From positions 26,521-90,520 of the forward strand of contig JADKJV010000017.1 in the NCBI GenBank assembly GCA_016720825.1: a stretch of 64,000 nt of DNA, written 5' to 3'. Positions 34,412 through 42,132 of the stretch are shown piece after piece; position 1 is the first letter of the stretch, and each line of letters opens with the position of its first letter. This stretch comes from Chitinophagaceae bacterium. Lineage in GTDB: Bacteria > Bacteroidota > Bacteroidia > Chitinophagales > Chitinophagaceae. Made by a program: the position numbers and the translations under genes. The notes beneath the pieces are model-generated. The model saw only the letters and a list, made by a program, of their open reading frames with translations, made no database searches and was not told where the DNA came from.

Positions 34412-35668
34412 TCAGGCTGTTTTATAAAATGATTCAAGTTGTTGGTGAAATTCTGTTACCTGTGCCGGACTGACCTGCACGGGATTATTCAGGTATAAAA
34501 TAAATGAAACGATGCCCCTGACTTCATGTTCTGGTGCACCGGATTTAAAAATCAGGTTCTTGATAAAGGTCTCATCGAGGGAAGCGGTACTGAGCTTGTA
34601 TTTATTGCGCACATATTCGAGGAAATAAGCACCCATTTTCCGGCATAGATTAAAGTGATCGCCTTTGTCGAAATACAACCGGCCAACTGTTTTCACAAAA
34701 TCCAAAGAATCATTTTGCGGGCGCCTGATTAATGGAATCAGCCGTTGCCTGCGGCGCATTTCCAGCAATGCATACAACAACAGAGTGATGGCAGCCGTGA
34801 ACAAAGCCCATTTCAAAGCCGGATACTGCATCAGCACACCCAGTAATCCTTTTTTCTTCACCGGGGCTTCTGAGGTCATGCGTTTGTATTTAAAATACTC
34901 ATCCCACACAATGGTTTTGGTTTCCGGTTTGATGACGGAGAAAGCCTGTTCGTAATAACTGAAATTCTTTTTATGCAGCAGGAAATAATTGGTGAATGCA
35001 ATCGGTGCCAGGTGGAGATAGAAATTCCCTGACCCTGACTTTAGATGGATAAAATTGGGATCTCCGCTTTTATTATAACCAAGCACCCGGGTGGTGGTTT
35101 CATCCACCGCTTCAAATACATGGCTGAAATTGAAACCGGGGAATACAAATAAACGGGTACTGTCAAAATAATCGGCCGATAATCTTATGGAAAGACTGTC
35201 GTTCTCATAACCCAGCCGGCCAAGGCGGTCATACCGGTTGAAAGGTGCCTCATTGGGGCCATTGGTGGTGCAATGCAGTAATCTTTCAACGGCATACGAA
35301 ACGGAACTGGCACTGATAAATACATCATTCCCGTTTTCTGCAAACCGGATCAGTCTTTTGATTTCATCATCATCCGCACCGAAATGTTCAACAATGATTA
35401 TTAATGCCTGGGCATCGGATGAGTTGGATAATGAATCCCAGTATCCCGGTTCGGAGCGTTCAGTTGACAGAGTGGCATCCGGGAATAAATCGTGCAGGTG
35501 CTCGTACGCCACCCAGGTACCATATGGCAATTTATCACTCCGGGTTAATGTAACACGGTTATCGATCTTTTTCTTTTTGTTGCTGCCCGATCCGCTGTCA
35601 GTAACGATCAGCAGCACGATGCCCACCAGCACCAGACCCGAAATAATATAGAGTGCCCGCTTTTTCAA
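34412..35668 (-). CDS. DUF4350 domain protein
   Basis: A 418-residue membrane protein, probably starting with TTG (KKRALYIISGLVLVGIVLLI). One N-terminal TM helix, an extracytoplasmic domain with LPYGTWVAYEHLHDLFPDA and the DUF4350 region ALIIIVEHFGADDDEIKRLIRFAENGNDVFISA, and a second TM helix (WALFTAAITLLLYALLEM) before a cytoplasmic tail. The start overlaps the upstream stop by 4 nt, suggesting coupling within the MoxR operon. Function unknown. Confidence 0.85.
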   Translation of the reverse strand: MKKRALYIISGLVLVGIVLLIVTDSGSGSNKKKKIDNRVTLTRSDKLPYGTWVAYEHLHDLFPDATLSTERSEPGYWDSLSNSSDAQALIIIVEHFGADDDEIKRLIRFAENGNDVFISASSVSYAVERLLHCTTNGPNEAPFNRYDRLGRLGYENDSLSIRLSADYFDSTRLFVFPGFNFSHVFEAVDETTTRVLGYNKSGDPNFIHLKSGSGNFYLHLAPIAFTNYFLLHKKNFSYYEQAFSVIKPETKTIVWDEYFKYKRMTSEAPVKKKGLLGVLMQYPALKWALFTAAITLLLYALLEMRRRQRLIPLIRRPQNDSLDFVKTVGRLYFDKGDHFNLCRKMGAYFLEYVRNKYKLSTASLDETFIKNLIFKSGAPEHEVRGIVSFILYLNNPVQVSPAQVTEFHQQLESFYKTA

Positions 35669-36531
35669 TATTTGCTGAGTTCTTTTTCCATCCTGTCAAA
35701 ATCATGGCGGATGAGTTCATACATATCTTCTGTTACCGGGAACTGTCCGTACCAGCTGTATTCATAATCACGTGTAATCCGGAAGAAATCTTCATAATAA
35801 CGTCCGCCCTGCAGTTGCATCATGTAATCAAAATTGGTTTTATCCTGTGTGTAACGGATAACCTGGCGCTCTGACATTAACTTGAGCATACGCAGGTAAT
35901 GCAACCGCACGGCCAGCCGGAAATTACCCGCCTGTCTTGCTTTTTCAATTTCCTGCTGGTAATTGATGGCGAAAATATCTTCCGGGATTTCACCATCACC
36001 ATCCATCGCCATCTGTACATTCTTCCTTCTGAAAATACCCACATTATTACTGCTCAGGTAAATGGCGATACAGGTGGCAAAACCACCGATGATGATAATC
36101 CAGAGAATGCTCTGGAACCAGGTTTGGTCAGTAAGCCTTGTACGCGGCGGCCTGATATCTATTGACTCATTCTCTTCATCAGCCGGCTTTTTCCCATCCG
36201 GTGCGAGGTCAGCATACCAGAATGCCTTTTCTTTTTTTTCATCCTGCACTGCACCCGGCCTGGCCTGCCTTGCATGGATTTTAGGATATTCATCCTGGTA
36301 TTCTATTTCAGAAAAATAATTGACAGGATCTGTGTCATACGTTTTCACTTCATCCACTACATCGCCTGAGCTGTCAACGATTTCCACCGGAGCAACTTCT
36401 ACACGGGGAGCTGTGGTATCTGGCTCTTCTGTCTGTGCCTGGCCGGATAAAGGCATCCCGAACAGGATTACCAGCATCACTATCCGGCATTTTGAAAAAA
36501 TTTGGGTGAATGGGTTTGCACTGCGCATCAT
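35665..36531 (-). CDS. DUF4129 domain protein
   Basis: 288 residues with a signal peptide, an acidic periplasmic stretch rich in Glu and Asp, one TM helix (FQSILWIIIIGGFATCIAIYLSS) and a C-terminal DUF4129 segment (RQAGNFRLAVRLHYLRMLKLMSERQVIRYTQDKTNFDYMMQL). This combination occurs regularly beside DUF4350 and MoxR. Overlaps both neighbours by 4 nt. Confidence 0.85.
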   Translation of the reverse strand: MMRSANPFTQIFSKCRIVMLVILFGMPLSGQAQTEEPDTTAPRVEVAPVEIVDSSGDVVDEVKTYDTDPVNYFSEIEYQDEYPKIHARQARPGAVQDEKKEKAFWYADLAPDGKKPADEENESIDIRPPRTRLTDQTWFQSILWIIIIGGFATCIAIYLSSNNVGIFRRKNVQMAMDGDGEIPEDIFAINYQQEIEKARQAGNFRLAVRLHYLRMLKLMSERQVIRYTQDKTNFDYMMQLQGGRYYEDFFRITRDYEYSWYGQFPVTEDMYELIRHDFDRMEKELSKY

Positions 36532-37496
36532 ACATCCTCCTCGTTTAATTGAACAGAAAGCCTGCGGTGCAGGAGGATCGGGTAAATCACAAAATACCAG
36601 ACTACAAAAATGCCACAGGCAGCAAGTATCGTAATATTAATGGCAGGATGCATTTTATAATGGCGGGTAACAAATCCTTCGAACATGGCGGCCACCATAA
36701 AAACCGGCAGCAGTCCAACTACAATTTTCACACCATCCTTAGCCCCGCGTATCAGGGAATCCAGTCTTTTAATAGTGCCCGGGAATAAAAAACTCTTGCC
36801 CATCACGATACCGGCTCCGCAGGCCAGGATGATAGCCGTCAATTCAAGCGTACCATGGATCATCACACCCATCGCCGCGGTTGTACCCAGGTTATGGGAA
36901 AAAAACATATGGTCAAATGCCCCGATGCGGGCTGCTTCATTGGCCAGTGAAAAAATACTCAGGAAACAAAAAGCAATGCCTTTGGCAAAATAAATAAGGG
37001 AGACAGTAATATTATTAAACATGATCCCCAGCCACATGATGACAGGGTTACCCGACTGGTACACACCCAGCGGATTACCATCCTTGATATTATCGAGTGT
37101 CATGTCCACATAATCATCACCCAGCATTTCCCGCACAAAATTGGGATCATTGGCAGAGGAGAAAAAGCCAATCGCAAAAAACAATACAAAAATGATAAAG
37201 GAAAACAGCATCACCCCATGGTGTTTGCGGATCGTCATCGGCAGTTCATACTTCCAGAAACCGGTTAACCGGTTATTCTCTTCTTTGCGCCGCTGGTAAA
37301 TACCGAGGTAAATGCGGGAAGCCTGGTTATTGATATATTCAGTAACCCCGCTGGTAGGATAAAATGTTTTGGCATAAGCCAGGTCATCCACCAGCTGGAT
37401 AAAATCCCTGGCCATATCATCGGCATCATCCGCAGGCTGGTGCTGAATCCTTTCCCAGCGATCCTTGTTTTTTTTGATAAATAGGGCTTCCCTCAA
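36528..37496 (-). CDS. SpoIIM-like (stage II sporulation protein M family) membrane protein
   Basis: 322 residues, probably starting with TTG (REALFIKKNKDRWERIQ). A soluble N-terminal helical part is followed by several TM helices. ISLIYFAKGIAFCFLSIFSLANEAARIGAFDHMFF and IMIHGTLELTAIILACGAGIVMG carry the SpoIIM family pattern (HGxxE). The organism is not a spore former by context; the family is widespread. First gene of the operon; a heptad array fills the space to the divergent RDD gene. Confidence 0.85.
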   Translation of the reverse strand: MREALFIKKNKDRWERIQHQPADDADDMARDFIQLVDDLAYAKTFYPTSGVTEYINNQASRIYLGIYQRRKEENNRLTGFWKYELPMTIRKHHGVMLFSFIIFVLFFAIGFFSSANDPNFVREMLGDDYVDMTLDNIKDGNPLGVYQSGNPVIMWLGIMFNNITVSLIYFAKGIAFCFLSIFSLANEAARIGAFDHMFFSHNLGTTAAMGVMIHGTLELTAIILACGAGIVMGKSFLFPGTIKRLDSLIRGAKDGVKIVVGLLPVFMVAAMFEGFVTRHYKMHPAINITILAACGIFVVWYFVIYPILLHRRLSVQLNEEDV

Positions 37497-37545
37497 GGGT
37501 TGATAGTTTCTGGTGTAAAATAGTGCTTTTTAGCGAGTCGGCGTT

Positions 37546-37729
37546 GCCTGTTGCCCAGCTACCAGTTACCAGTTTCCAGTTACCAGTTGCCTGCCACCTG
37601 CATCCTGCCACCTGCATCCTGCCTCCTGCATCCTGCCTCCCTGCATCCTGCCACCTGCATCCTGCCACCTGCATCCTGCCTCCTGCATCCTGCCTCCTGC
37701 CACCTGCTTCCTGCCACCCTTTGCCTGTT
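37546..37729. repeat. Heptad repeat island (ACCAGTT and WCCTGCM units)
   Basis: About 26 units: GCCTGTT, then ACCAGTT x3 with one TCCAGTT (37561-37588), then alternating ACCTGCA/TCCTGCC/TCCTGCA (37589-37715), ending GCCTGTT. One unit (37638) has 8 bp. It fills the gap between the divergent SpoIIM and RDD genes. Confidence 0.92.
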
Positions 37730-37742
37730 AGCAACAATCCCT

Positions 37743-37750
37743 TAAATTTA
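37743..37750 (+). promoter_or_regulatory. Promoter -7 element abutting the RDD gene
   Basis: TAAATTTA ends 4 nt before the ATG at 37755. Confidence 0.5.
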
Positions 37751-37754
37751 CCCC

Positions 37755-38447
37755 ATGAGCATCATCCGCATTCCCACCAATTTCAACATCGACATCGATT
37801 TTGAGATACCGGAATTTTACCGGAGGCTGCTGGCATTGCTGACGGACATACTGGTGCTCTTTTTCTATTTTAAAATAGCCAATGCGATCATGGATTCCTA
37901 TGCCAGGAGCCACGATTATTTTGATAACGACACCCGGTATAATGTAGGCTACCTGGGTATTGTGTTTTTTATTCCCATCATTATTTACCACCCGATTTGT
38001 GAAATCACGATGAACGGGCAGAGCTTTGGGAAAAAACTGCTGGGATTGAAAGTGGTAAATATAAACGGAGGCAGGCCTTCGATCAGCCAGTTCCTGATCA
38101 GATGGCTGATCCGGACTTCGGACATCATGATGGTTGTGATTATTATCAGCAATCTGTCAATATTCTTTCGCTTCAACCTCACCCTGCTGATGTCGGTACT
38201 CCTGTTTATAACAGACATCGTACTTGTTGTAACCACCCGGAAAGCACAGCGCCTGGGTGATATACTCGCCAATACAATACTGATCCGGGTTAATACCCAG
38301 CGGAGTATTGACCAAACCGTGTTCATGCATGTGGCGGATAACTATGTGCCCTCCTATCCGGAGATTATGCAGTTAAGCGACCGGGATATTAATGCCATAA
38401 AAAGCATCCTGGAAACGGCCCGCAAAAGGGGACTACCGGATGGCTGA
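37755..38447 (+). CDS. RDD family membrane protein
   Basis: A 230-residue protein. EFYRRLLALLTDILVLFFYF gives the RDD-type Arg and Asp in the first helix; two more TM helices follow (YNVGYLGIVFFIPIIIYHPI; TLLMSVLLFITDIVLVV). Between them, MNGQSFGKKLLGLKVVNINGGRPSISQFLIR is the family signature. It is divergent from the SpoIIM/DUF4129/MoxR operon, a frequent pairing in Bacteroidota, so it probably works with it. Confidence 0.85.
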   Translation: MSIIRIPTNFNIDIDFEIPEFYRRLLALLTDILVLFFYFKIANAIMDSYARSHDYFDNDTRYNVGYLGIVFFIPIIIYHPICEITMNGQSFGKKLLGLKVVNINGGRPSISQFLIRWLIRTSDIMMVVIIISNLSIFFRFNLTLLMSVLLFITDIVLVVTTRKAQRLGDILANTILIRVNTQRSIDQTVFMHVADNYVPSYPEIMQLSDRDINAIKSILETARKRGLPDG

Positions 38448-38556
38448 AACCGCTGCAGATAAAATCAAAACCCACCTCAATATAAAAAGCAATTCTTCCC
38501 CTTTTGATTTCCTGGATATCCTGTTGCGCGATTACAACTACCTCTCCACCAAATAA
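38440..38556 (+). CDS. Small ORF overlapping the RDD gene end
   Basis: A 38-residue ORF beginning MAETAADKIKTHLN and ending LLRDYNYLSTK, 8-nt overlap with the RDD stop, and closed 2 nt before a strong terminator stem. The arrangement (overlap start, terminator right after stop) suggests it is translated with RDD. The predicted protein is amphipathic, without a TM helix. No homologue is recognised. Confidence 0.5.
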   Translation: MAETAADKIKTHLNIKSNSSPFDFLDILLRDYNYLSTK

Positions 38557-38558
38557 AA

Positions 38559-38578
38559 AAACCCGGCGAACCGGGTTT
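38559..38578. terminator. Bidirectional intrinsic terminator
   Basis: AAACCCGG pairs perfectly with CCGGGTTT around a CGAA tetraloop, with A-rich sequence on both sides. It separates the convergent RDD/small-ORF unit and the minus-strand membrane-protein gene. Confidence 0.88.
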
Positions 38579-38599
38579 ATAAAAAAAATAAAGTCAGCA

Positions 38600-39052
38600 T
38601 TATAAGTTTCCGGCAACGCCTAATAAAATGAGTAATAAAAGGATGATGATGATGATGGCCCAAAAGGCGAAGTAATTCCTTACCCCTGCAAAACCGGCAT
38701 TCAGTGTGGCCTGGTCATTGGTGCGGAGACCACCATTGATTTTATTCCCTGCATTGATCGCAAAGATGGATGTAATCACAAAAACCAGTCCCACCACTAT
38801 ATAAAAAGCCATTCCAATGTTACCCAGCGTACCCATGCTCATACCTGAACTGCGGTAGCGGTATCCATAGTCGAGTGACTCATAGCGGCTGATTGCGGCC
38901 TGTACCATGATTCCCAGGATAACAAATAAAATACCAAGTATCAATCCGCAAATACCCAGCACTTTAGCCCATGAAGCTGCACTTCGCAGGGTATAACTGT
39001 TTTGGGCATCCAGGTTCAGCTGGAATAATGATGTGTTCTGATTTTGTTCCAT
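38600..39052 (-). CDS. Small membrane protein, DUF5362-like
   Basis: 150 residues: a polar N-terminus, then three hydrophobic segments (VLGICGLILGILFVILGIMV; IGMAFYIVVGLVFVITSIFAIN; YFAFWAIIIIILLLLILLGVAGNL). The amphipathic link (INGGLRTNDQATLNAGFAGVRNYF) resembles its upstream neighbour. The two may be diverged paralogues. Function unknown. Confidence 0.72.
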   Translation of the reverse strand: MEQNQNTSLFQLNLDAQNSYTLRSAASWAKVLGICGLILGILFVILGIMVQAAISRYESLDYGYRYRSSGMSMGTLGNIGMAFYIVVGLVFVITSIFAINAGNKINGGLRTNDQATLNAGFAGVRNYFAFWAIIIIILLLLILLGVAGNL

Positions 39053-39121
39053 AATAAACAGTGTTTTGATTCAATATAAAAGTAAAGTCAGCCGGGCATC
39101 CGGGCAAAATTATTTTTTCCA

Positions 39122-39568
39122 TCATATAGAACGCGGCAGCTTCTGCAGGAGATTTATCATATAAACCAACTGATAACCCACCACTAACAGGTTCAGGCCC
39201 ATACTCACTATCCCGTAAGTAAACGACAGGTTTAGCCGGCTGAAACCCTGGTTAAACCGGGCCACATCATGCCTTACAGAAGATGCTTTAAAATCGGTTA
39301 TCGCCCTCCAGAAATGCACTACCTGTACCACTGTGAAAAGAATGATCAGCAATGTCACATAAGGATATATGCGCTGTTCCCTGGAAATAAACTTTGCGTA
39401 ATACTCATTACTGTATAATACAAGCTGGATAACAGCCATGGCCATCTGCATTACTGTGATAACAACCAGTATCAGGATTAAAAACCTGGCGGTATTCACC
39501 ATCCGGAATAAAGACTCTTTGCCGGTGGCATTCAGTTTCACTTCAAACAATTCCTGCTCTTCCGGCAT
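39122..39568 (-). CDS. Small membrane protein, paralogue of the next gene downstream
   Basis: 148 residues from the ATG at 39568. Four hydrophobic stretches, with VHFWRAITDFKASSVRHDVARFNQGFSRLNLSFTYG matching the position of the amphipathic link in the downstream protein. It starts 9 nt after proS and may be co-transcribed with it. Confidence 0.7.
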   Translation of the reverse strand: MPEEQELFEVKLNATGKESLFRMVNTARFLILILVVITVMQMAMAVIQLVLYSNEYYAKFISREQRIYPYVTLLIILFTVVQVVHFWRAITDFKASSVRHDVARFNQGFSRLNLSFTYGIVSMGLNLLVVGYQLVYMINLLQKLPRSI

Positions 39569-39577
39569 TGGCAACTT

Positions 39578-41056
39578 TTAATAAGCCCTGGCAAATAATA
39601 CACGCTGCGTGGAAGGTTTACCGGTAAGGATACACTGTCCGGCTTCGGGCGGATTGTTCAGCGGTATGCAACGGATCGTGGCCTTGGTTTTTTCCTTGAT
39701 CGCATCTTCCGTTTCACCGGTGCCATCCCAATGGGCAGAAACGAAACCACCTTTTTCATCCAGCAGTTTCACAAACTCATCCCAGGTATTGGCCGACGAA
39801 ATATGCTCTTCGCGGTAAGCCAGCGCTTTTTTATACATGTAGTCCTGGATTTCCAGCAGCAGTCCGTCAATATACTGCGCAATGCCTTCCAGGCTCACCG
39901 TCTTTTTCTCTTTGGTATCCCGGCGGGCCACTTCCACTTCATTTTTCTCCAGGTCGCGGGCACCCAACGCCAGTCGGACCGGCACACCTTTCATTTCATG
40001 CTCGGCAAATTTCCAACCCGGACGGGCATTGTCATTGTCATCATATTTCACACGGATACCAAGGCGTTTCAGGTTATCCATAATTTCCTTCACGGCTTTA
40101 TCCACCACTGCTTTCTGTTCCTCTCCTTTATAAATCGGAACGATTACCACCTGTAAAGGTGCAATACGCGGCGGCAGGATCAGGCCCTGGTCATCACTGT
40201 GTGCCATAACCAGTGCGCCAACCAGTCGGGTGCTCACACCCCAGCTGGTGGCCCATACATAATCCAGTTTATTTTCCTTGTCGCTGAATTTTACGTCAAA
40301 AGCTTTCGCAAAATTCTGTCCCAGGAAATGCGAAGTACCTGCCTGCAGTGCTTTTCCATCCTGCATCAGGGCTTCTATGCAATAAGTATCTTCTGCACCG
40401 GCAAATCTTTCATTGGGTGTTTTCACACCTTTGATCACAGGAACGGCCATCCAGTTCTCCACGAAATCTGCATATACATCCAGCATTTTTTCAGTCTCAA
40501 TCACAGCTTCTTCACGGGTGGCATGGGCCGTATGTCCTTCCTGCCACAGGAATTCTGCCGTGCGCAGGAATAAACGCGTACGCATTTCCCAGCGAACCAC
40601 ATTCGCCCACTGGTTTATCAAAAGGGGGAGGTCGCGGTAAGATTGTATCCAGCCTTTATACGTACTCCAGATAATCGCTTCGCTCGTCGGCCTTACCACC
40701 AGTTCCTCTTCCAGCTTGGCTTCCGGATCAACAATCAGTTTGCCTTTATTATTCGGATCCGCTTTCAGTCGGTAATGCGTTACAATCGCACACTCTTTGG
40801 CAAAACCTTCCGCATTCTTTTCTTCTGCCTCAAACAGGCTTTTGGGAACAAACAAAGGGAAATACGCATTCACGTGACCCGTATCCTTAAACATTTTGTC
40901 AAGCGCATCACGCATGTTTTCCCATAAGGCATAGCCATAGGGCTTAATAACCATACAACCGCGCACTGCTGAATAATCAGCCAGTTCGCCTTTAATAACT
41001 AAATCATTATACCATTGGGAATAATCCGCTGCTCTTGATGTGATTTCTTTACTCAT
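39578..41056 (-). CDS. proS: Prolyl-tRNA synthetase, archaeal/eukaryote-like type
   Basis: Class II aminoacyl-tRNA synthetase charging tRNA-Pro. At 492 residues it is the short ProS3 type without the bacterial editing insertion. Motif 2 lies in RTRLFLRTAEFLWQEGHTAHAT. Motif 3 is GVSTRLVGALVMAHSDDQGLILPPRIAP, followed by the anticodon-binding domain. The C-terminal domain with Cys (CIPLNNP...GKCILTGK-like) ends in the usual aromatic (RAY). TATATTTA ends 3 nt before the ATG. Confidence 0.95.
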   Translation of the reverse strand: MSKEITSRAADYSQWYNDLVIKGELADYSAVRGCMVIKPYGYALWENMRDALDKMFKDTGHVNAYFPLFVPKSLFEAEEKNAEGFAKECAIVTHYRLKADPNNKGKLIVDPEAKLEEELVVRPTSEAIIWSTYKGWIQSYRDLPLLINQWANVVRWEMRTRLFLRTAEFLWQEGHTAHATREEAVIETEKMLDVYADFVENWMAVPVIKGVKTPNERFAGAEDTYCIEALMQDGKALQAGTSHFLGQNFAKAFDVKFSDKENKLDYVWATSWGVSTRLVGALVMAHSDDQGLILPPRIAPLQVVIVPIYKGEEQKAVVDKAVKEIMDNLKRLGIRVKYDDNDNARPGWKFAEHEMKGVPVRLALGARDLEKNEVEVARRDTKEKKTVSLEGIAQYIDGLLLEIQDYMYKKALAYREEHISSANTWDEFVKLLDEKGGFVSAHWDGTGETEDAIKEKTKATIRCIPLNNPPEAGQCILTGKPSTQRVLFARAY

Positions 41057-41077
41057 AACTAAATATATACTCGCTTA

Positions 41078-41105
41078 AAATTCAAAAATCAAAATTCAAA
41101 AATGA
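41078..41105. repeat. Short heptad array (AAATTCA units)
   Basis: Four 7-bp units: AAATTCA, AAAATCA, AAATTCA, AAAATGA, about 20 nt upstream of proS. Confidence 0.7.
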
Positions 41106-41117
41106 AACCTCTCAATC

Positions 41118-41157
41118 CTTGTGCCCTTTGTTCCTTCTTCGTGCCCTTAGTGGTAAA
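41118..41157. repeat. Reverse-oriented CACAAAG-word repeat
   Basis: CTTGTGCCCTTTG, CGTGCCCTTAG and GTGGTAAA, the same words as the right arm at 51341-51391, here without the left arm. Confidence 0.7.
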
Positions 41158-41188
41158 AAAAACACCCCCAAAAGCCACCCGTACCCCC

Positions 41189-41223
41189 GACTAACGACTA
41201 AAGACTACCGACTAACGACTATT
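41189..41223. repeat. Heptad array (GACTAAC units)
   Basis: Five units: GACTAAC, GACTAAA, GACTACC, GACTAAC, GACTATT. The remaining sequence to 41352 holds no gene; it should contain the promoter of the next gene. Confidence 0.88.
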
Positions 41224-41352
41224 TAAGTCCACTTTAACACACCCCCATGCAATATTTCTTCAAATGGCTGAGTCTTTGTGGGTTAGTATCTGTTGCGGCA
41301 CAAAGTCGCACAAAAGTAGTAACTTCATTTTTAACCCGCTAAACCATTTGCC

Positions 41353-42057
41353 ATGAAAACTGTAATTCTACTCCTTGCAGTTTCAGCAGCCGCCCTTGGC
41401 AGTTGCAATACCGCCTATAAAACCACCCAAACCCCGGACGATGTGTACTTTTCGCCCCTGCGGCCGGTGGAGGAACGCACAGCCCGTAATGACGACGATC
41501 AACAGCGTGATGACAGCTATTACGAGGACCGTTACCTGCGGATGAAAGTCCATAATTATAACCGCTGGTCAACACTCGACGACTGGTATTATGATGCCAA
41601 CCAATACAGGTATACCTCGTATAATTATGCCTTTGGTTACAACCCCTGGACGCCTTACACTTACTGGAACAGCTATTACAATCCCTATTACCAGCATTGC
41701 AATTATAATAACCCGAAGTCGAATTCCACAGCGTATAACCATCCCAGGAATTTCAACCTGAATACGTACAACAATAATTCGCTGACCAATAACAATTTCC
41801 GCAATCCCAAACTGGGTAATGGCACCACCACACAGGTGTACAGTACGCCGAGGAACAATACAAACACGCGGACAAGGAACAACGAATCGGGCAGTTTCCT
41901 CAGGAATATCTTCAGCAGCAACTCGAACAATTCTTCTTCTTCGAATAATAACTCATCTTCAGGAAGCAGCAATAATTCCAGTTCCAGCTCAAGTTCCAGT
42001 TCCAGTTCAAGTTCCAGCAGCAGCTCTAGCAGTTCAGCACCTGTCAGAAGGTTCTGA
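41353..42057 (+). CDS. Low-complexity lipoprotein, Tyr/Asn-rich with poly-Ser tail
   Basis: 234 residues. The signal ends in a lipobox-like ALGSC at about residue 18. The middle is rich in Tyr, Asn and Trp (YNYAFGYNPWTPYTYWNSYYNPYY), followed by an Asn/Ser-rich part. From about residue 188 Ser and Asn dominate, with about 20 consecutive Ser before APVRRF. The DNA under the poly-Ser run (about 41934-42040) is a TCC/AGC-type microsatellite that could vary in length. Likely a cell-envelope protein. No family recognised. Confidence 0.75.
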   Translation: MKTVILLLAVSAAALGSCNTAYKTTQTPDDVYFSPLRPVEERTARNDDDQQRDDSYYEDRYLRMKVHNYNRWSTLDDWYYDANQYRYTSYNYAFGYNPWTPYTYWNSYYNPYYQHCNYNNPKSNSTAYNHPRNFNLNTYNNNSLTNNNFRNPKLGNGTTTQVYSTPRNNTNTRTRNNESGSFLRNIFSSNSNNSSSSNNNSSSGSSNNSSSSSSSSSSSSSSSSSSSSAPVRRF

Positions 42058-42132
42058 TTCCTGCCAAGCCCTGATTGTTAACCTGCACAGCCATGCTGTA
42101 ACAGGATTTATGTACCTGTAATGCTGATAAAC

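Noticed and set aside
37546..37729. CRISPR-like array
   Set aside because: Units are 7 bp without spacers and no cas gene is near.
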